From positions 332,843 to 396,842 of the forward strand of contig NMRA01000223.1 of assembly GCA_002633005.1 (NCBI GenBank): a stretch of 64,000 nt of DNA, written 5' to 3'. The notes below the pieces were generated by a model. It did not search any database, was not told where the DNA came from, and was given only the letters and a program-made list of their open reading frames with translations. Every line of letters starts with the position of its first letter. Positions within the stretch are counted from its first letter, which is position 1. A program made the translations under genes and the position numbers. Positions 39,001-48,000 of this stretch are shown piece by piece. The stretch is from Phoronis australis. Its lineage: Eukaryota > Phoronida > Phoronidae.

Positions 39001-42000
39001 CCATGAGAAGTCTTAGTAAAGGTTAAAAGAATTCTTTTATTCCTCCTCGTTTGCCAAACATAAGGGAACTGTGTCTTGTGAGCGAGGTAGATAAATTCAG
39101 CATCTAATTATTAACTTATTCTACATAAAAATAATGGTCAAAGTCGGCAATTTTTCTATTAATCAAAGGCATAAATAACTGAAACTTTAGTCAAATGTTG
39201 TTTCATGAAATCTCCACAGTAGAAACGAAACCAAGCTAAACATGAACTAAAAATTTCCTAATTTCTATTTTTGTTGAGAAACTTTGAAAAAATGTATTAA
39301 CGCCAGTCCAGAACAGGTGAAGAATTACCGTCCGTTTACAAATGGTGAAGGAGACTGGTTATTTTTAAAACATGTGCTCTCTACACATCCTGAGGAATAT
39401 TCCATCACCCGAGATTTTAACAGAACTTTCTCGACAGAGTGCGGCAAGTTTACGATTTTATGTCCCAATAAGCGAGGTAATGTGTTCTTTACATGTGACC
39501 ATGAAAACTGAGCTCACTTGCCATGTTTGGAACAGATCCAAGACAGCAACACAAAAATGTTGAGGGTAGCTGTTCCCTTCAATCTCGTTTGATGTCAACA
39601 AAATTAAATATCCAAATTCACCAGGAGGACGATCAAATAGAAAACTCTAAAAAAACTAAAAGCAATTGCCAACATGTGTATTTTTTTAAAAAATGCAATA
39701 CTCATGCATTGCATAATTGTACGATTCATGGCTGTCCGGATAATTACCTGCCAAAAAAAAAATGTTTGCGGCAACTACAACTGATTTCTACTGCATGGTA
39801 CACCTTCACCGGCCCTTCTCAGACCTGGTGATTATTTTCCACTATTTCGCTTTAGTGCATGGGTCAATTCACATGAAATTTTGCACTTATTTTAGGGTCT
39901 ATGACCGCGGGAATCGTTTCTCAGATTTTGTATTTTCTCTTGAGCAACGGAGATATTGGCCGTCAAAAAATATATCTTAAGAATAATTATTTTGATGATA
40001 TATTGTTAAGATTACAAATTCGTCACCAGGTGGCAGGTTGACATCACACCAGTAAACTAATCAACTGTAAACAGACACCAGCCCGGGGTGACTGAGTGCA
40101 TTCAAGCTCTCAGGACTGACCCACTGCTCCAAAGCCTTGACGACTCCTGACAACCACTCGAGACCCCAGGTCTCTGAAGTACTCAACCAACACTATGTTA
40201 GAAAAATGTGTAAGACTAGGGCAAATATTTGATCAACAGAAGCTGAAAAAGACTTCAGCCTAGGCCAGATAAGGCCAGTAATGAGCAAATCATAAACTGG
40301 CCGATTATGTACAAGCACCCCCTTGACATTTGGCAATAAATTTCACTGATATTCGCATCAACTGAGTTTCAAATGGTTGCACAAGTCGCAGCACCCATCT
40401 AGACAAAACAATACAATAACTTGAACCAACTGTCCAGCTGGCAAAACTTAACAATGTTGCTTATATACCCCAGGTAAACAAAGGCTGTTCCTACATCATT
40501 GGGAAGCAAATTTGTATTCCACATTATAAAGTTCACCCAAGCTTAAAAAGCCTTGCAAGGTGTGAAAAACAACTCAATACACAACAAATGGTCCAACCTA
40601 GACACGCTCCAGCTGGACCATTCCCCCACATACTTGTGGTCTGCAAAAAATGCTCAAGTTGGCCCTCAATTCAGTTTCACACCCAAACACCATTCACACA
40701 ACCTGGGGGCAAAGTGTCAGAATTTTTGAGGTAGGATCTTTTAATATACTTTGTTTGTCTATCACCAGAACAGACAGAGAGAGGTACAAAGACCAGGCCA
40801 TGCAGACAAACTCACAAGAGCAGAAAGCCCTGACCCACTTTCTTAACAAGACCCATGTTCCCTTTGTTTCTGAAAGGGCAGCAGTACAAATGCCAGTTTT
40901 TAAAATGACTGGAGAAAAAGCCACATGCCACACTGGTTACCATCCATTATAACAGATTTCTTGATCAAGTTACAAGGAAATACATTAGGAGCAAGTTATT
41001 TTTAAAAATAGTTTTACTACGAAATGAAATGAGGAACACAATCAGTTGAAAAGTAACAATGCCACAAAAGAATGACGCAAGCATTGAAATGTTTCCGACA
41101 CCATGCAATTTTATCACGGAAATAATGTAATATTAATTAGAAGTTTAATTTTAACACAAGCCAGGCGTGCTTGGCAAACAATGCAGAAACCTTCAGAAAT
41201 CAGAGGTTAGACTTTTTACAGTAAAATCTCCACAATTTCAAACAAAAACAATTGCAAAAATTGATCTTATTTCCAGTTTTTCAAGAGCCTCTAACACTGT
41301 GAATATCCACAATTTCTTGAAACACTGCCCACCTGAATATAAACCTATTGCATAGAATCTAAAACTGACCACACATTCATTTATTTTTTACATATTTGTT
41401 CACAACAATTCAAAAAGTTGTACAATCTAAGCACCGTCTTCGTCTTACTCGTCTTTAATGAAAAAAGTCACTTTTTCTGTCATACAGATGAGATTTCACT
41501 CCAAAAGTTACACCTGATAACGAGTTCACTTAGTGGCAAAAACACAAGCGTTTTCGCAACACTTTCCATAGTAGGAAAAACACCGGTCAGTGTCAATTTT
41601 CCTCACACTTTGAGTTACCCAAAACTGCTGATATTTTCGCTAGCACTTTAGTGGCCAGACCACTTTTTTCAAACGACACACATCGTGGGGGTAAGAGAGC
41701 CTTATCGTCATATTAATCAATTTATGGCAAAGAGTTAACTTTTTGGAGGTGGTGAGGAAACGAAATAACTACTGCCGAAAATGACTGCTTGCGGACAGCC
41801 ATCTCGTTTTTCTGGCTAAATGGCAGTGTTTTCGTTGAGCCCTTCTGCCAATGAAACAGCCAGCGTTTTAGCTGGTCATGTGAACCCAGTACGAGCCTAT
41901 GAACAGTTAGTGGCGTCTCACTTCCCTGTGCACAGTTGTAGAAGCACTAGCATCAGTCAGAGCTATTTTTAGCAGGACAAACACAAGTTCTAAAGCTCAA

Positions 42001-45000
42001 CTCTTTAGGAGACTGAAATCCTACTGTCTTAAATAAACATTCCATGCCTTTAGAGCTGGAATGAAGTCTGCCTGGACATGGAGTGAAAAGGTATGAGACT
42101 CCACTATCTCTCGAGGTAACCAGACAGAGAGGAAAGGGGGATGTGGCTACAGATTACAAATGTCTGAGTAATCCTAAATTGTGCAATCCATGAGAATTTC
42201 AAAATTACATGTTCGCTTGAACCATCTAACAAAATACCAACACTTCAAATTAAAACAAATTTAAACAGAATGGCAATTTTAGTTACTTACAAGGTCCCGC
42301 ATTTTGAGAACCAGTTTTCTGCATTGGATAATGGACATCAAACTAGTTCTCAAACTCCGGGGACACCTATATGTGACTACTGCCACACCATTTCACATAT
42401 ACTCCACTCTGTAAAATTTGGAGATGTTGACAGGTACCTGCTGTTAGAATATTAAGTAAGCTGCACCAACTATGGCTCCATCACCATAGGCACAGTAAAG
42501 TGTTGTGTGGTTAGGAATGAGGGCGATTCTATGACGAATACGATAACTTCGAAGCAAGTGATGAACAGTTTGAATTCAAAATAAAGAAATGGGATCTTGG
42601 TTATTCGGGTCAGAGACTAAAACATTTACAATTAAAACTTTTTTCAACTTGACAACAATTTTATTGAGGTGGTTGACCTGTCTAAAAAGGGTTATGTAGG
42701 ACCCTAAAAATGTCCCAAATTCAGCTAACTTCGGAACACCATACCTCAGAGATGGCAGAACGGAATTACATGAAACCTTCAGATACTAACCTAAAGTTTT
42801 ATGCAGTATTCTCCAAAACAGGAATTGTTTTCAAATTGGTCCATTCTTGAAGCAGCGCTATCAAAATCTAGGATTTAAATGAAAAAATGAAGTTGTAGGA
42901 AACTTAACGAAATGATGACTAAGAAAACTGTAACAGCATTTTTGAGATTTCATCATGAATACATCTAACGAAATTTGGTTACGTAATTGATAAGTTGTTT
43001 TGCTATTATGACTACAGTCACTGCCCCTTCCCTTTTGTGAAGTCACGTTCCACAGGTTTCCTGTTTTTAGAAAATATGCACTTTTTCTCTGAGTTAATTC
43101 TATCATTTTGTAAATATTTGCCTGAATGCACAGGCTTGAGGATACATAACCTTAATTTATCAACCAGTGCAAGCTTATGTAGAGCAAGGCGTTGCCTTAT
43201 TGTGACAGCTTCATCTCCTGAGAATGACTGGGTCAGAAGACACTGACTGAAGGTTACTGACACAGACAGAATCAGCTGAGGGATTTGTGGCTCAATACAC
43301 TGATTGGATTGAAGAAAATTAACAGTGAACATTCTTTAATTTGAAGTCTGGAGTACAGTCAACTAACCACAGTAGTACTCATGAAATGAAGGTTCCAAGC
43401 AGGCAACTAAAGGTATAGCCCCAGCTAGAGACTCAAATCTCTTTAAAATTTAGTAGTCATTGCCGCTAACTTGATTTACAAAATTCCAATTTAAAGTTTG
43501 CTTGGCCTATAGCTAATTAGCACTGCATGAGAATTCATGTCATAGGTCAGTTCAACAGTTCCACAACAGCAGAGTACTCTTCCTTTCTCAAGATCCTGGG
43601 ACACATTCTTTTTATCACAAAAACTGCCCTAGTGAGCTGTTGTTGTCTATCTTATTTTGCGTCATAATTCTTTATTCATGACTCACAGCTACTGTGCTAT
43701 TCATTTTCATACGCTAGACCAAGATTCCAAGCCTCTACAAGCCAATACAGGCTTCTTCTAAATAAACTGCAGTTCATGTGAAAAGCAATTTTATAAGACA
43801 AGAGTGACAGTGTGAGGGGAATTCAACTAGCGAAAAAAAAAGAGCTTTCTTCATGAGAAAAGGAATACTTAAGTGAAAACGGCCTTGCAGTTCGTGAGGG
43901 AGAAAGATTGGGTAACAATCTCTTGCAGGGGGTGCTGCATTTTGAGAACCAGTTTTCTCCACTGAATAACAAACATCAAACTGGTTCTCATAGTCAGGAC
44001 CCATCTTTATGAAAACTGCCAAAGTTTGCCTCGCCTCCTGAGACAACCAGCAACATGCTAAGGTAAAACCTCAGGCCATAAAAAGTAAAATATTTTAACA
44101 GACATATGTCAGCACTTTGTCATGGTAGGAGCACTATCACAAGGCACTTGACAGATTCTTCCCAGGCAGTCTTTTTGAATGAACAGGACTTTTTATGAAT
44201 GGGCCTTGTCACTTTACTCATTTCAAAACAAACAAGTGTTGACAGACAGAATTGTGGATAATGAAAGAGCAGAGAATGCAGTTTTGTTACCAGATGAGCT
44301 GTCTAGCAAACACTGTCAGAGAAGTGATAGAAGCGCAAACAGCATGGTTGGGTCATGTGACAGTCCCCCCCTCCTCCCCTGGGAGAACGTCAACAGAGAA
44401 TTGATGGACACGCACGGTGCACGCTTGTAATCAAACAAAATTTTCATGAAAACAACAATATGATCTTTTAAAGAATTATACGTTCATCCTCTACACCACT
44501 CGATTCTGCATCGCAAAGACGCAAACATTTTCAGGTGGATGTAAGGACTTACGAGTTTCAAAGCCACAGTTTTTTGCAAGTCTATAACCAACTGTTTGAA
44601 AACTCACATTCTCAAGTTAAATGTTACAAAAGAGTGATCAGTGTCTCTTCTAAGTACATGAATTCACGGTAGAAAACACGATTACGTAGTTGACCGAGAT
44701 GCTGTACAAATTTCGCGATATGTAGGCACTTGATAGGCAGATTATAGGAACAGAGTATATCACATGCAGTATGACCCACGTCTGCATTTTCACAATGATA
44801 AACCCTGGCAGCAGTAATAATAGTTATAAATTACAAACTGTTGTGAAAGACTGCAATAAAAACTGCTCTTTTAGCTACTTAAAGGGAAATTATCAGTTTT
44901 ACTGCCGAAAAACGCATTTTTGGGATTACAGTTGGACGGGACAGAGTGCTAGAAGTTTTTAACTTTGACCAGACCTGTAAAACAACAAAAACTGTTGTTT

Positions 45001-48000
45001 TTGTAATGTTTGTAATTTTGTTTTTTTCGCCAAATTCCTGCTGTTGTCGATGCCAGTGATTTAACCAGTTAAACACACTGTTGTTGACCTGGTAAGACTT
45101 ACGCTGTAAGAAGAGCGTCAGAGTGCGACCACCAGGGTACGGAGGTTCGAATCTGTATCGATACTGATCTAAAACAATTATTTTTCTCCCTAATGATGTC
45201 CCTTTAAGGGACTGACCATGAAATGCAACAGAAACATAATCAGTGCTCAATCACTGACATGCCTGGTTTGAAAACGAAAACTTCCCCTTCCTGCCAATGA
45301 AAAAATGCTGAAAATGCATGATTCCGAGAACGCTTTTGATAAAACCACAAAAGAAACAGACAATTCCAAATTAACCGTTTTCATATTTGTGGTCAGTGTT
45401 AATGCCAAAGCCTGTCTCTGCCAGAAATGATTCATCCTTCATTATAACAAAATCCGAATTATTATCGGAAATAGTTATACAACCTGGTATCTTCTGATAA
45501 GTTTTTTTGATCAGGCATTCTCAAAACTACTACATTAAAATAGAAAGATGTAGAAGTGCCAGAACACACCTGCCAAAAACTGTGAAATTGCACAAAAAGG
45601 CAACTAGGACAAAAGGCTATAAGTTTCAGCTATATTGTCCCCTAGAAATACATCAAAACTTGGCAAACTTAAGGAACATTTCTCAGAAACAGGTGATCAA
45701 ATTTATACGAAACTTTCACATACTATATGCTTTATATTTTACGAAACTGTAAGCAATTGTTTTTGTTCCACTTTTGTGTGAGCGGCAATAATATGACTTT
45801 TTGTAAATTTATGGAAAAAACAAGTTCTGTTATAAATTGAAAACAAAATTGACGACTTTGAAAACTGTAACAGCACTTTTGAGATATCATCTTGAACAGT
45901 AACATCGAACGAAATTTGGTCCGATTATCGATGCCCTTGTTTTGCCACAAATGCACCTCGCTTCTTTTGCCAAATTTTACCATAAGCAATGGCCACGTGA
46001 ACTCAAAAATCAAATTCTCAGGACTTTTTACGATAAGATCTTGCACAACCTTTACACGATCTCATGTAGCAATTTAACTGATAATGGCTGCGCTTCAGTA
46101 TTCTGCGGTGAAAAATTGTCAAACCTGTCATCTTTCAATTCTGTGTACTACAAACCAGGCAAACTAACTGATAAAAGAAGACGTGTTCTTTTGTTGAGAA
46201 ATGCGACAAAATAAAATTCCACTATTTCCGCTTATTTTGAACACGCTTCATGAGTCAGGTGTACAGTAAATACATTTTTATACAAATAATAGAAACAAAC
46301 TCAATCACTGTGACTGGATAAACAGCCGACAGCGCAATTGATTTGTTCACAAAACCAATACAGGCTGCTGCAACAAACGCCCAGGTAATTATTACGTTAA
46401 ACAAAAGGCAAGGGTGGACTATGTAATGAAGAAATCAATCACACCTCCATCACCAATAGATGAGTACACACCAGTGACCTGTTAATTACACAGAAATAAA
46501 TATGTTACATAATATAATTAGGCACCTTACACAATATGTTGCATAATGTGAAGAGCAGCAATACCAGACAGAAATAGTCCTTATAACAGTAGATCCTGGT
46601 TTCACAGCAACCCCTGATCTATTTCCAAGACCGCAGTTGGTCGTAGCCAGCCTACATCCATCACAAAATCAACCAGGCATTCTCTCTCTACAACTGTGTT
46701 GCTTTGCTCATCAGCAAATTCTTTTACAGAACTGTCCGAGCATTTTCACACTTTTCTTACGTCATTCCTTGTTGTTTTTGAGAAAATACCACTGTTCGCG
46801 CAATAATGCTCGTGCGGTGCACTGGTTGGTGAAGGAAGAGAATTCAATACAATGTCCACTTTATGTTACATCTAGTACCAAATCAACAAGTCGATAAAAG
46901 TATGTTTTCCGAATTACAAAGACTGTAGCATTCGATTTTGGACTTCATATCAATCTGCCGTGAATTAGGTCACATGACCAAGTTTTTAGTAGCTTATCAA
47001 AACAGTTACACTAACACCACAACAACCGTATCAATAACATGACCAAATTTCATTTCATATAAAAGTTCAAGAATAATTGTAAAAACGGTGCTACAGTTTT
47101 CTAAATTATTTTGTTTTCATTTTATGTAACTTTTCCCATAAAAATCATTCACGTTTTATTTTTCGGTAGCCCCTCATGCAAAAGTGGGACATTACAAAGA
47201 CAATTCCTGATACGGTATTGAAGAACACTACAGACCAGGTAAAGCATAGTATCCTGAAAGTTTCATATGAAACCGCTCAACCATTTCATAAACCTGATGT
47301 TCCACTCTTCAGAGGTCCTACAAAATTTACGATACTGGCTAGCGAGCAGGTAAATATCACACGTCCCCATTTTACCAGTTCCAGCTACGCCATTGTTATT
47401 ACCGTACCTACTTTTAATTATTCAAAGACTCTCCCTCACTTTCGTGAACTTTCCCCAAGACATCTAATAAATTTTTCACCGCCTCTCAATACCAACGTCA
47501 AAATACCAGACAAAACCTAAGGTCTGTAACCCAAAGGTAGTTTTAAGCATTAAATAACAGTTTTGCTCATCATTGCTCATCAACTGAAGGTAGGAATGTT
47601 GATAGTGATGGGCCAGGGCACAATCTAGTTACAGCCTATCAGCATTCCATCCTGGATTAAATCCCACTCAAGATCACTGACATGTTCAAGAAAACCCGTC
47701 AATTTACACAAAATTTCCAAACAATTTGAACTATTTATGGGAAGTAATTCATGCAAAGTAATGACTGCTGGGTCGATCATTTTAACCTCGTTTTTGCAAA
47801 ATTTTCACGTGAACAAGTGAAAGAATAAACAGTTACTGTCGCTAGCCACCAATTAACCCTACCTACCTACGTTAGTCAATCAGAATGTTTTCTGCTGATG
47901 AAGTGACTGTGTTCACATAGATGAATTTAGGGTCCCTCCCTCCAAAGGCAACCGAAGAAAAAGAAAATGAGAAAAGCTGCAGCAAGACCGACAATCTTTC

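Noticed and set aside
47176-47520. 114-codon plus-strand open frame
   Set aside because: It lies in the dispersed repeat family and other copies do not keep the frame.
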